A DNA stretch of 64,000 nucleotides from Variovorax paradoxus (GTDB lineage: Bacteria; Pseudomonadota; Gammaproteobacteria; Burkholderiales; Burkholderiaceae_C): contig NZ_JAUSRN010000011.1 of NCBI RefSeq assembly GCF_030811855.1, positions 1 through 64,000 on the forward strand. Reading direction: 5' to 3'. Below the pieces are notes generated by a model. The model was not told where the DNA came from. It did not search any database and was given only the letters and a program-made list of their open reading frames with translations. The position numbers were made by a program, and so were the translations under genes. Positions 1-6,837 of the stretch are shown here, piece by piece (positions within the stretch are counted from its first letter, which is position 1; every line of letters starts with the position of its first letter).

Positions 1-363
1 CAGCATCGCCTCGCGCGCATCGGCCACGTAGATCACCGAGGGCATCACCATGAACCCGGCCACTCCCAGCTTGTTGGCGCCATCCACATAGCGCAGCGCC
101 TCGCGGGTGCTGGTTTCCGACACATTGGCCAGCACCGGGATGCGGCCGTCGGCCGCTTCCAGCGCGATCCGGGCCACTTGGAGCTTCTCTTCGAGCGAAA
201 GCGTGCTGGCCTCGCCCAGCGAGCCGCAGGTCACCAGGCCGTGGATGCCGTTGCGGATCTGGAAGTCGATGTGGCGCGCGGTGCCTTCGGCATCGATGCT
301 TTCATCGGCGTGGAACTTGGTGGTGATGGCGGGGAAGATGCCTTGCCAGCGGGGGTTGGTCAC
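1..363 (-). CDS. Dihydrodipicolinate synthase (DapA) family protein, 3' end outside the window
   Basis: The first 121 residues of a class I TIM-barrel aldolase of the DapA/NAL family. The start reads TNPRWQGIFPAITTKF, followed by a GSLGEAS segment that corresponds to the GTTGE substrate loop of the family, and then VLANVSETSTREAL. The catalytic Lys and Tyr would lie beyond the window edge, so the reaction cannot be assigned. Many paralogues are keto-acid or hydroxyproline-pathway aldolases or dehydratases rather than true DapA. The start is taken as GTG at 363, because AGGAG lies 8 nt upstream. It is read in the same direction as the Bug receptor but is separated from it by 465 bp of repeat-rich sequence, so it probably has its own promoter. 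Confidence 0.8.
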   Translation of the reverse strand, partial: MTNPRWQGIFPAITTKFHADESIDAEGTARHIDFQIRNGIHGLVTCGSLGEASTLSLEEKLQVARIALEAADGRIPVLANVSETSTREALRYVDGANKLGVAGFMVMPSVIYVADAREAML

Positions 364-562
364 GTGATGGGCTCCTGGGTTGCGCGACGGAAAGCGGCCG
401 CGGTTTAAATATATTAATAATATATCTTCAGGATATGCGTGGGGCAAGCGCTCTTTCGAGTCGGGTTCTTCTGTGATATCTGGGAAAGGGCGGGAATCCG
501 CTCGGTGCGGCGCTGCTACTTGTGCGCGCCCGCTGGGCGCTCTGCTTTGTTCACGCTCATGC

Positions 563-690
563 GTTCAGGGTGCGCTCCCGCCGACGGGGTACCTTTCTCC
601 GCGAATGTCCTCCGGCCTGCGGCCTCCCCCTTTATTTCGCTGCGCAAGGCACCCCATCGACGGGATCGTTGTTCAGAGCACTGGTTGATC
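563..690 (+). repeat. Dispersed hairpin repeat, copy A (diverged)
   Basis: First arm of an inverted pair that fills most of the 465-bp gap between the DapA-like gene and the Bug gene; no gene is credible in this gap. The copy runs from GTTCAGGG (563) to GGTTGATC (690). It shares CCGCGAATGTCC and CCTTTATTTCGCTGCG with copies B and C. Its stem is GGGGTACCTT (586-595) with AAGGCACCCC (646-655). Stretch 364-562 carries an A+T-rich patch near 405-425, perhaps the promoter of the DapA-like gene, and nothing else I can name. Confidence 0.75.
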
Positions 691-820
691 GGCCAGCACG
701 ACAGCCGCGCCCGGTGTGCACAGGGCGCCGGGTGCTCCCCGCAGCGAAATAAAGGAGGAGCCGAAGGCGGGGGACATTCGCGGAGGGGAGTACCCGGTGG
801 CCTTTGCACGCGCCCTGAAC
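683..820 (-). repeat. Dispersed hairpin repeat, copy B
   Basis: Second arm of the pair, inverted relative to copy A and sharing the GGTTGATC junction at 683-690. It is nearly identical to copy C at 31211-31348. A 13-bp stem with one mismatch is formed by CCGGGTGCTCCCC (728-740) and GGGGAGTACCCGG (785-797), around a 44-nt loop that holds the conserved AAATAAAGGAGGAG. It starts 8 bp after the stop codon of the Bug gene, so it would sit in that gene's mRNA 3' end. Confidence 0.8.
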
Positions 821-828
821 AGCAGCGA

Positions 829-1833
829 TCAGTCGATCTTCGCCCCAGAAGCCTTCACCACCGCCCCCATCGCATCCCAGTCCGTGCGCAGCAGCTTCTG
901 GAACTCTTCGGCGCTCTGCGTGCGTGGCTCCACACCCAGGCGCTTGAACCGTTCCTGGATCGCCGGATCGGCCAGCACCTTGTTGGTGGCCGCGTTGAGT
1001 CGCTCGACCTCGGCCTTGGGCGTGCCGGCGGGTGCGAGCAGGCCAATCCATGAATCGAAGGCGTAGCCCGGCAGGCCGCTTTCGGCCACGGTCGGCAAAG
1101 TCGGCAGGAAGGGGCTGCGCGCCTGGCCGGTGGACGCGAGCAGCTTCAAGCGCGGATCAGCCTGGAAACCCATCACGCCGATGCTCGAGGAAATGACCGC
1201 CTGCACTCGGCCCGCGAGCACTTCATTGACCGCCTCGCCGGTCGACTTGGTCGGGATGTGCGTCATCTGCAGCCCGGCTTTCGCGAGGAACGACGCCATC
1301 GCCAGGTGCGTGGCGCTGCCGTTCCCGGCCGAGGCGTAGTTGTACTTGCCCGGGTTGGCCTTCACCTCCTTGATGAAGTCGGCCGTATTCGACACGTTGA
1401 GCCCGCTCGACACAGCCAGCACATAGCCCGCGTTGCCGATGTTGGCCACGCCCACGAAATCCTTCAGTGGGTCGTACGACAGCTTGCTGTACAGAAAGCC
1501 CGCGATGTGGTGGCTCGCGGCCGCGAGCACCAGCGTGTTGCCGTCCGGCGGCGCCTTGGCGACCACGGCCGCGCCCACCGTGCCGCCCGCGCCCGCGCGG
1601 TTCTCGACGATGGCGCTGGCGTTCAAGGCCGCGCCCAGTTCGGCGTTGAAGGCGCGCGCCACCGTGTCTTGCACCGCACCCGTGCCAAAGGGCACGACGA
1701 TGTGGATCACACGCTGCTGCTGCGCGTGCACGGGCGCGATGGCACCAAGTGCCGTGGCGGCGGCAAGGACGGCCAGCGAACGTCGGGTGAACAGGGTGGG
1801 AGTCATCGGGGTGGCCACTTTCATCGTCATCAA
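829..1833 (-). CDS. Bug (TctC) family extracytoplasmic solute receptor
   Basis: A 334-residue periplasmic binding protein of the Bordetella uptake gene/TctC family, which is greatly expanded in Burkholderiales and binds carboxylated solutes. The signal peptide has RR and a hydrophobic run (about residues 17-37) ending APVHAQ. The mature protein opens with IHIVVPFGTGAVQDTVAR, where the family usually has a G-G-x-D motif, followed by VENRAGAGGTVGAA, both hallmark loops of the ligand cleft. No TctA/TctB membrane subunits are nearby, which is common for orphan Bug proteins. It starts 12 bp after the M20 amidohydrolase stop, so the two are probably co-transcribed and the ligand may be an N-acyl amino acid or amide; that pairing is inference. 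Another in-frame ATG six bases downstream is equally possible as start. Confidence 0.92.
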   Translation of the reverse strand: MMTMKVATPMTPTLFTRRSLAVLAAATALGAIAPVHAQQQRVIHIVVPFGTGAVQDTVARAFNAELGAALNASAIVENRAGAGGTVGAAVVAKAPPDGNTLVLAAASHHIAGFLYSKLSYDPLKDFVGVANIGNAGYVLAVSSGLNVSNTADFIKEVKANPGKYNYASAGNGSATHLAMASFLAKAGLQMTHIPTKSTGEAVNEVLAGRVQAVISSSIGVMGFQADPRLKLLASTGQARSPFLPTLPTVAESGLPGYAFDSWIGLLAPAGTPKAEVERLNAATNKVLADPAIQERFKRLGVEPRTQSAEEFQKLLRTDWDAMGAVVKASGAKID

Positions 1834-1845
1834 CAGAAAAAAAAC

Positions 1846-3051
1846 TCAGCCGCCCGAAGGCAGCCAGCGCTGCACCAGCTTCACGAAGTAGCTGGCACCG
1901 ATCGGAATGATCTCGTCGTTGAAGTCGAACGAGGTGTTGTGGATGATGCAAGGGCCGGGCCCGTGGCCACCCAGCCGATGGTCGCCGTCGCCATTGCCGA
2001 GGAAGGCATAGCAGCCGGGCCGCGCCAGCAGCATGTGGGCGAAGTCTTCGGCGCCCATCACGGCAGGGAAGTTGTCGGTGACCATGTCGTCGCCCACCAC
2101 CTCGCGCATCACGCCCGCGGCAAAGCGCGCCTCGGCCACGTGGTTGACCACCGGCGGCGAGGAGCGATTGAAGAACACGTCGGCCGTGCAGCCGTGCGCC
2201 GCGGCCACGCCGGCGGCCACTTCGCGCAGCCGGGCCTCGATCTTGTCGATGGCTTCGATGGAGAAGGTGCGGATGGTTCCGCCGACCGTGGCCACGTCGG
2301 GAATCACGTTGGGCGCATCGGAGCCCTGCAGCTGCGTGACCGCGAGCAGCGCGCGCTCCGTGCTCGGGATGGTGCGCGGCACGATAGTCTGCAACTGCTG
2401 CGCGAGCGTGACCACGGCAGCCACCGGGTCGATGCCGGTGTGCGGCATCGAGGCATGTGTGCCGCGTCCGTGCACGGTGATCTTGTAGGTGTTGCTCGAC
2501 GCCATCAAAGCGCCTTCGTTGAGCGCGAAGCGGCCCACGTCGCCGACCGGGAAGTTGTGCAGCGCAAAGACCGCGTCGCAAGGAAAGCGATCGAACAGCC
2601 CGTCCTGGATCATCTTCTTTGCGCCGGCCTTGCCCATCTCCTCGGCGGGTTGGAAGATGAAATGCACGGTGCCGTCGAAATCATCCGGCCCCTGCTGAGA
2701 CAGATGCCATGCGGCGGCCAGCAGCATGGTGGTGTGGCCGTCGTGGCCGCAGGCATGCATGCGGCCCGCGTGCGTGGACTTGTGGGCAAACTCGTTGGCC
2801 TCGTGCAGCGGCAGCGCGTCCATGTCGGCGCGCAGTCCGATGGTGCGCGTGCCGGTGCCCTTGCGCAGCACGCCGACGAGGCCGGTGCCGGCAATGCCGC
2901 GGTGCACCTCGATGCCCCATTCGGCGAGCAGGCCCGCCACCTTTTCGGAAGTGCGGTGCTCTTCGAAACCGAGTTCCGGATGGGCGTGGATGTCGCGCCG
3001 GATATCGACGAAGCGGGAGGCGTTGTTGGCGAAAGAGTCGACGATGTTCAT
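1846..3051 (-). CDS. M20 family amidohydrolase (hippurate hydrolase-like)
   Basis: A 401-residue zinc-dependent aminoacylase/hippuricase-type peptidase (M20D). Visible metal-site motifs are the HAHPELGFEE entry, the MHACGHDGHT motif with its Cys/His/Asp ligands, the FQPAEE acid, and MGAEDFAHML near the C-terminus. Members hydrolyse N-acyl amino acids or related amides in the cytosol. The ATG at 3051 gives the usual N-terminus MNIVDSF; extending upstream would run into repeat-like intergenic sequence and the pirin stop. The start lacks a good Shine-Dalgarno. The Bug receptor follows 12 bp downstream, which suggests an uptake-plus-hydrolysis unit. Substrate unknown. Confidence 0.9.
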   Translation of the reverse strand: MNIVDSFANNASRFVDIRRDIHAHPELGFEEHRTSEKVAGLLAEWGIEVHRGIAGTGLVGVLRKGTGTRTIGLRADMDALPLHEANEFAHKSTHAGRMHACGHDGHTTMLLAAAWHLSQQGPDDFDGTVHFIFQPAEEMGKAGAKKMIQDGLFDRFPCDAVFALHNFPVGDVGRFALNEGALMASSNTYKITVHGRGTHASMPHTGIDPVAAVVTLAQQLQTIVPRTIPSTERALLAVTQLQGSDAPNVIPDVATVGGTIRTFSIEAIDKIEARLREVAAGVAAAHGCTADVFFNRSSPPVVNHVAEARFAAGVMREVVGDDMVTDNFPAVMGAEDFAHMLLARPGCYAFLGNGDGDHRLGGHGPGPCIIHNTSFDFNDEIIPIGASYFVKLVQRWLPSGG

Positions 3052-3073
3052 GAGAGTGGGAACTGCAGCGGAG

Positions 3074-3090
3074 TCGTTCGAAGCGAACGA
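3074..3090. promoter_or_regulatory. Short perfect dyad upstream of the M20 amidohydrolase
   Basis: TCGTTCG-AAG-CGAACGA, a perfect 7-bp inverted repeat with a 3-bp centre, ending 22 bp upstream of the amidohydrolase start. The position suits an operator or a leader hairpin. No regulator gene can be tied to it. Confidence 0.3.
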
Positions 3091-3123
3091 TTCTGGCGCA
3101 GCCGCCCACCGCGTGCACGCTGG

Positions 3124-3144
3124 TTTGCGCCGGGTGGGCGCAAA
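3124..3144 (-). terminator. Possible terminator hairpin after the pirin gene
   Basis: TTTGCGCC (3124-3131) and GGCGCAAA (3137-3144) form an 8-bp stem with a 5-nt loop, just downstream of the pirin stop. There is no U-tract on the minus strand, so it may only stabilise the RNA end. Confidence 0.3.
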
Positions 3145-3157
3145 AGCGAAACCAGCC

Positions 3158-4024
3158 TCAGCCGAGCCGCCCCTCCTCACGCAGCCGCGCCCCGATGCGC
3201 CGGATCTCGGCCTCGCCCTGTTCGAGCGCCGCCTGGCTGGTGTGCACCGAGTAGCGGCCCATCACCAGCTCGTGCGGGTGCTTCACGGCGGAGCCCAGCA
3301 CGAAGGCCGTGTCGCCGCGCGCCACGAAGTCGATGGCCGTGCCCGATTCTTCGAACACCGCCAGTTCGCCGGCGGCGATCGGCTCGCCGCCGCTGTCGCC
3401 CGCATCGAGCCGGCCGGCGTTGACGGCGACCCATCCCACCGTGTGGCCGGCGGGCGGCGTGTAGCGCCAGTGCTCGCCGTCCCTCAGTTGCACGGCCAGG
3501 TAGTTCATGGGCGCGGGCGCCGGAATGGGGCTTTGCGCCGCGCCGTAGCGGCCGAGCAGCACGCGCGCCGGGCCTTCGCTCGGCACCTGCGAGGGGGCCA
3601 GGTAGATGCTTTGGGCCGGCGCGTTTTCTTCCGCGGCCGGCAGGGCCACCCAGAGCTGGAAGCCCTGCACGCGCTTCGTGTCCGGCGCGGGCGCACCGTC
3701 GTGCCACACGCCGTTGCCGGCGCGCATCCACTCGACGCCGCCGGCCGGCAGCACGCCTTGTTCGCCGGTCGTGTCTTCATACACCGTGTCGCCTTCGATC
3801 AGCCATGTCAGCGTGGCGATGCCCGAGTGCGGGTGAATGCCGAACCCATTGCGGCTGCCGGTGGTGTCGAAGCCGAACAGGTCGAGGAACACGAAGGGCT
3901 TCAGAAATTCGCCCAGGTCGCCCGGGCTCATGAGCCGGATGATCGGCCCGTGCTGCGAGCCGCGCGTGCGGTAGACGATGGGGCGGGCTTCGGTGATGGG
4001 GGTCGTGGCAACGGCGGTGGTCAT
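3158..4024 (-). CDS. Pirin family protein (atypical metal site)
   Basis: A 288-residue bicupin of the pirin family, whose members act as metal-dependent quercetinases or redox-linked regulators. The N-terminal cupin keeps His-x-His in GIHPHSGIATLTW. The second half of the site reads GNGVWHDG, where canonical pirins have GIVHSE, so the fourth ligand (Glu) appears to be replaced by Gly with an Asp beside the His. The C-terminal cupin follows (LAVQLRDGEHWRYTP...). It lies 45 bp downstream of DoxX on the same strand, divergent from a LysR gene; DoxX-pirin pairs under LysR control are a common proteobacterial redox module. Enzymatic activity is uncertain given the altered site. Confidence 0.9.
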   Translation of the reverse strand: MTTAVATTPITEARPIVYRTRGSQHGPIIRLMSPGDLGEFLKPFVFLDLFGFDTTGSRNGFGIHPHSGIATLTWLIEGDTVYEDTTGEQGVLPAGGVEWMRAGNGVWHDGAPAPDTKRVQGFQLWVALPAAEENAPAQSIYLAPSQVPSEGPARVLLGRYGAAQSPIPAPAPMNYLAVQLRDGEHWRYTPPAGHTVGWVAVNAGRLDAGDSGGEPIAAGELAVFEESGTAIDFVARGDTAFVLGSAVKHPHELVMGRYSVHTSQAALEQGEAEIRRIGARLREEGRLG

Positions 4025-4069
4025 GGGATGCTCCTGAATCGATGGAAGAAGAACAAGAGGAAGAAGAGA

Positions 4070-4456
4070 TCAGGCCGCTCTGGCCGCCAGCCGCGTCACG
4101 GGTCGCAGGCGCCAGGTCACGAAGGCCGAAAGCAGCGCGAGCACGATGGCCGGAGCGGGGCTGCCGCCGATCAGCACCACGTGCGTGGCCACGGCAAAGC
4201 CCATGGTCACGGTCAGCAACAGGCCGCCGAGGAAACCGGTCGTCGGCACCAACAGCAGCACCGCACCGCCGACCTCGACCACGCCCGTCACATAGCGGAA
4301 CCACTGGCCAAAGCCGATGGCCTCGAACACCTGGACCATCTGCGGCACGCCGGACAGCTTGGCGATGCCCGCCGCACCGAAAGCCAGCGCCAGAAGAATC
4401 CGAAGGCCCCAGACGATGCGGCGCTGGGTGGGAGATGAAAAAGTTGAAGAAGTCAT
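4070..4456 (-). CDS. DoxX family membrane protein
   Basis: A 128-residue protein with four hydrophobic segments (about residues 15-33, 52-72, 75-96, 99-114) and the DoxX signature ALAFGAAGIAKLSG early in the chain. DoxX proteins are small inner-membrane proteins linked to quinone or thiol redox balance, usually without an assigned reaction. It is the first gene of a DoxX-pirin unit and is transcribed divergently from the adjacent LysR gene, which is the obvious candidate regulator. Confidence 0.88.
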   Translation of the reverse strand: MTSSTFSSPTQRRIVWGLRILLALAFGAAGIAKLSGVPQMVQVFEAIGFGQWFRYVTGVVEVGGAVLLLVPTTGFLGGLLLTVTMGFAVATHVVLIGGSPAPAIVLALLSAFVTWRLRPVTRLAARAA

Positions 4457-4457
4457 G

Positions 4458-4474
4458 GGTCCAAGGTTAGGACC
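4458..4474. promoter_or_regulatory. Dyad in the DoxX/LysR divergent promoter region
   Basis: GGTCC-N7-GGACC lies directly upstream of the DoxX ATG, within the 85-bp gap to the LysR gene. It may belong to the binding region of the LysR protein, though it does not show a clear T-N11-A box. Confidence 0.3.
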
Positions 4475-4541
4475 GCACCCATTGATCGACTAGACGGCAG
4501 AATCGGATTGCACTCGTCCATAGAAAGAAGGAATTGCCGCC

Positions 4542-5471
4542 ATGCTGGACCTCAACGACATCGCCGTGTTTGTGCAGGTGGTGCGCCACGGCAGCTTTGC
4601 CGAGGCGGCGCGGCGGCTCGGCCTGCCGCCCAACACCGTGAGCCGGCGCGTCCAACAGTTGGAAGCGCAACTGGGCACGCGGCTGATGCAGCGCTCCACC
4701 CGCAAGCTCACGCTCACCAGCGCGGGCGAGGCTTTTCATGAGCGCTGCGCGGGCGCGGTCGACGGGCTGATCGAGGCCGGGCAGGAACTGATCACCGGCA
4801 GCCGCGAACCCAGCGGCCTGGTGCGCGTCGCAGCCACCGCCGACTTCTTCGATTTCTTCCCGATGGAATGGGTCGCCGACTTCCTGGCCGCGCATCCGCT
4901 GGTGCGTGTGGATTTCGTGCTCAGCGACGCCAAGGCCGACCTGATCGCCGAGCAAATCGACATCGCCTTCCGCGGCGGCGCACTGCCCGACTCAGGCTAT
5001 GTCGGCCGCAAGCTCATGAGCGCGCGGACCGACGGCATGGTGGCGAGCCCCGCGTACATTGCCGCGCGCGGTACGCCCGCCACCTTGCAAGACCTGGCGA
5101 ACCACGACTGCATCACCTCGCCCCATCCCAGCGGCCGCACCGTCTGGCGCCTCGCCGGGCCCGGCGGCGAGGAAGAAGAAGTACAGGTGACGGGCCGCTT
5201 CACCGGCAACACTGCGCAGGCGCTGCGCAAGGCCGCACTCGCCGGCCTGGGCGTCGCGCTGCTGCCGCCCACCATGGCCCGGCTCGACCTCGAAGCCGGC
5301 CGGCTCGTGCGCGTGCTGCCACAGTACCAACGCACGGGGCAGGGGCTGAGCGTGCTGTACCCGAGCCGCAAGCACCTGCCGCTGGCGGTGTCGGCGTTCA
5401 TCGGGATGGTGATGGAGAAGCTGAGTGGGGTGGAGGGGCTGCCGGAGATGTTGCGGGTGACGAAGGCCTAG
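4542..5471 (+). CDS. LysR family transcriptional regulator
   Basis: A 309-residue LTTR. The N-terminal winged helix-turn-helix is plain: LNDIAVFVQVVRHGSFAEAA, then the recognition helix with PPNTVSRRVQQLEAQLG and TRKLTLTSAGEAF. The effector-binding domain (about 90-300) contains FFPMEWVADFLAAHPLVRV and the usual late-domain GLGVALLPP. It belongs to the subgroup that often acts on adjacent redox genes. GAAGGA lies 9 nt upstream of the ATG. It is divergent from DoxX-pirin and probably controls that unit and itself; the inducer is unknown. Confidence 0.92.
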   Translation: MLDLNDIAVFVQVVRHGSFAEAARRLGLPPNTVSRRVQQLEAQLGTRLMQRSTRKLTLTSAGEAFHERCAGAVDGLIEAGQELITGSREPSGLVRVAATADFFDFFPMEWVADFLAAHPLVRVDFVLSDAKADLIAEQIDIAFRGGALPDSGYVGRKLMSARTDGMVASPAYIAARGTPATLQDLANHDCITSPHPSGRTVWRLAGPGGEEEEVQVTGRFTGNTAQALRKAALAGLGVALLPPTMARLDLEAGRLVRVLPQYQRTGQGLSVLYPSRKHLPLAVSAFIGMVMEKLSGVEGLPEMLRVTKA

Positions 5472-5509
5472 CCCCGCCGGCCGGGCGATTTGCACAGAAA
5501 ATGCCCCTC

Positions 5510-5986
5510 ATGAAAATCGAAAAAGACACTGTCGTCACCCTCAAGTACAAGGTCGCCGACGCCCAGGGCAAGCTGATCGAAGCCAGCCCAGAGCCGATGG
5601 CCTATCTGCATGGCGGGTACGAGAACACGCTGCCCAAGATCGAGGAAGCGCTCGATGGCAAGGAAACGGGTTACCAGACCACGCTGCATCTGGCACCTGA
5701 AGACGCCTTCGGCCTGCGCGACGAGTCGCTGGTGCGCAGCATTCCCAAGGCCGACTTTCCGCCGGGCGTGAAGGTCGGCGGGCAGTTGGAAGGGCGGCTC
5801 GACGATGGGCGCGAGCATCTCTTTACCGTGATGAAGATCAAGGGCCCTGTCGTTTTGCTCGACGGCAATCATCCCTGGGCCGGCAAGGCGTTGCGCTTCA
5901 GCCTCCAGGTAACGGACGTGCGCGCGGCGCTTCCGGTGGAGATCGAGCATCGGCATGTGCATGGGGCGCACGGTCACCATCACTGA
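5510..5986 (+). CDS. SlyD-like FKBP-type peptidyl-prolyl isomerase
   Basis: A 158-residue FKBP of the SlyD type: MKIEKDTVVTLKYKVADAQG, the flap-containing middle (HLAPEDAFGLRDE), and a His-rich tail EIEHRHVHGAHGHHH that should bind Ni2+ or Zn2+ as in SlyD. The insert-in-flap chaperone domain spans about residues 65-120. It would act in the cytosol as proline isomerase and chaperone, and possibly in nickel delivery. The start is taken at 5510, which gives the family N-terminus; an in-frame ATG at 5501 would add three residues. It lies 38 bp after the LysR stop and may be read through from it. Confidence 0.9.
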   Translation: MKIEKDTVVTLKYKVADAQGKLIEASPEPMAYLHGGYENTLPKIEEALDGKETGYQTTLHLAPEDAFGLRDESLVRSIPKADFPPGVKVGGQLEGRLDDGREHLFTVMKIKGPVVLLDGNHPWAGKALRFSLQVTDVRAALPVEIEHRHVHGAHGHHH

Positions 5987-6000
5987 TCCGTAGTCGGATC

Positions 6001-6837
6001 ATGGATTTCCCGAACGCCTCCAACATCTCCAGTGTTTTCGGCGTCGTGGCGCCGTTGTTGATCGGGGCGGCTTTTCTCTGGGTTGTGTGGCGGACTGAGT
6101 CGCGCCATGTGCTCTTTAGCCGCTTGTGGCGGTTGGTCCATGGGAACCAGGAAATTGCCGACCCGCAGGTGCGCGCATTCGTTGATGAGCAGACCAGTCT
6201 GATTTCATTTCGCATGTTTGCTGGCGTGCCCGTCGCCAGTTTGAAAGAGGCGCATCAACTCATTGAATGGACGAAGCTGAACGGAGTGCAAATGCGCACG
6301 TTAAGCATATGCGGAGAGCTCTTTGATGCGGAACTTCGTCAAGTCCGGGTTCACAAGCTGCCGTCGCGTTTTTCTCAAGCTCTGAGACTGGCCCGGCTTT
6401 TTTCCGTTGCGGCGATCGGCTGCGTCTGCGTGATGAGCCTCTTCTCGTCTCAATCACTTCTCACGCTGAAGAGCACGCAGCGGTCTTTCTGGGCGAGTCC
6501 GACTCAAATGAAAGCTGTTTGGCCGCTCAACGTCGCGGCCTTGAAAGTCGACGACTGTTCGCAAGCTGCGAGTACGAATGCAATGCGCACATCGTTCAGT
6601 GAACAGGAAGTCGGAATCCTTTGCGACATCCTGAAGTCGGACGGCACGGCCGCATTCATGAAGAAGACGTTGAGCGAGCAGCGATGGTCTCTGATCATGC
6701 TCATTGCGCTCGCCCTGTGGCTCTCGTGGATGGGCCTGTTTTCATGGGCAGCTGGAGCCGCTGCTCACAAATTGGCAAAGCGCGGCATTGATCCATCGCT
6801 TCCAGGTTCTCAGTTGAGCCTGGATCTGCGTAGCTAG
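6001..6837 (+). CDS. Uncharacterised membrane protein (possibly DUF6216)
   Basis: A 278-residue protein I cannot assign with certainty. It has one membrane segment near the N-terminus (about 9-29), a cytosolic-looking region with ADPQVRAFVDEQTSLISFRMF, a second segment near 130-152, a Cys-containing extracytoplasmic loop (DDCSQAAS, EVGILCDIL) and a last segment around 230-250. The layout and the FVxEQ/FRMF motif resemble the DUF6216 family as I remember it. Codon use is visibly less GC-biased than in its neighbours, which suggests later acquisition. There is no Shine-Dalgarno before the ATG. Its stop overlaps the stop of the converging CYTH-CHAD gene within a CTAG. Confidence 0.65.
   Translation: MDFPNASNISSVFGVVAPLLIGAAFLWVVWRTESRHVLFSRLWRLVHGNQEIADPQVRAFVDEQTSLISFRMFAGVPVASLKEAHQLIEWTKLNGVQMRTLSICGELFDAELRQVRVHKLPSRFSQALRLARLFSVAAIGCVCVMSLFSSQSLLTLKSTQRSFWASPTQMKAVWPLNVAALKVDDCSQAASTNAMRTSFSEQEVGILCDILKSDGTAAFMKKTLSEQRWSLIMLIALALWLSWMGLFSWAAGAAAHKLAKRGIDPSLPGSQLSLDLRS

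Noticed and set aside
516..809. Short open frames within the repeat pair at 563-820
   Set aside because: They translate repeat DNA on both strands and recur in copy C; no ribosome-binding site and no protein-like pattern.
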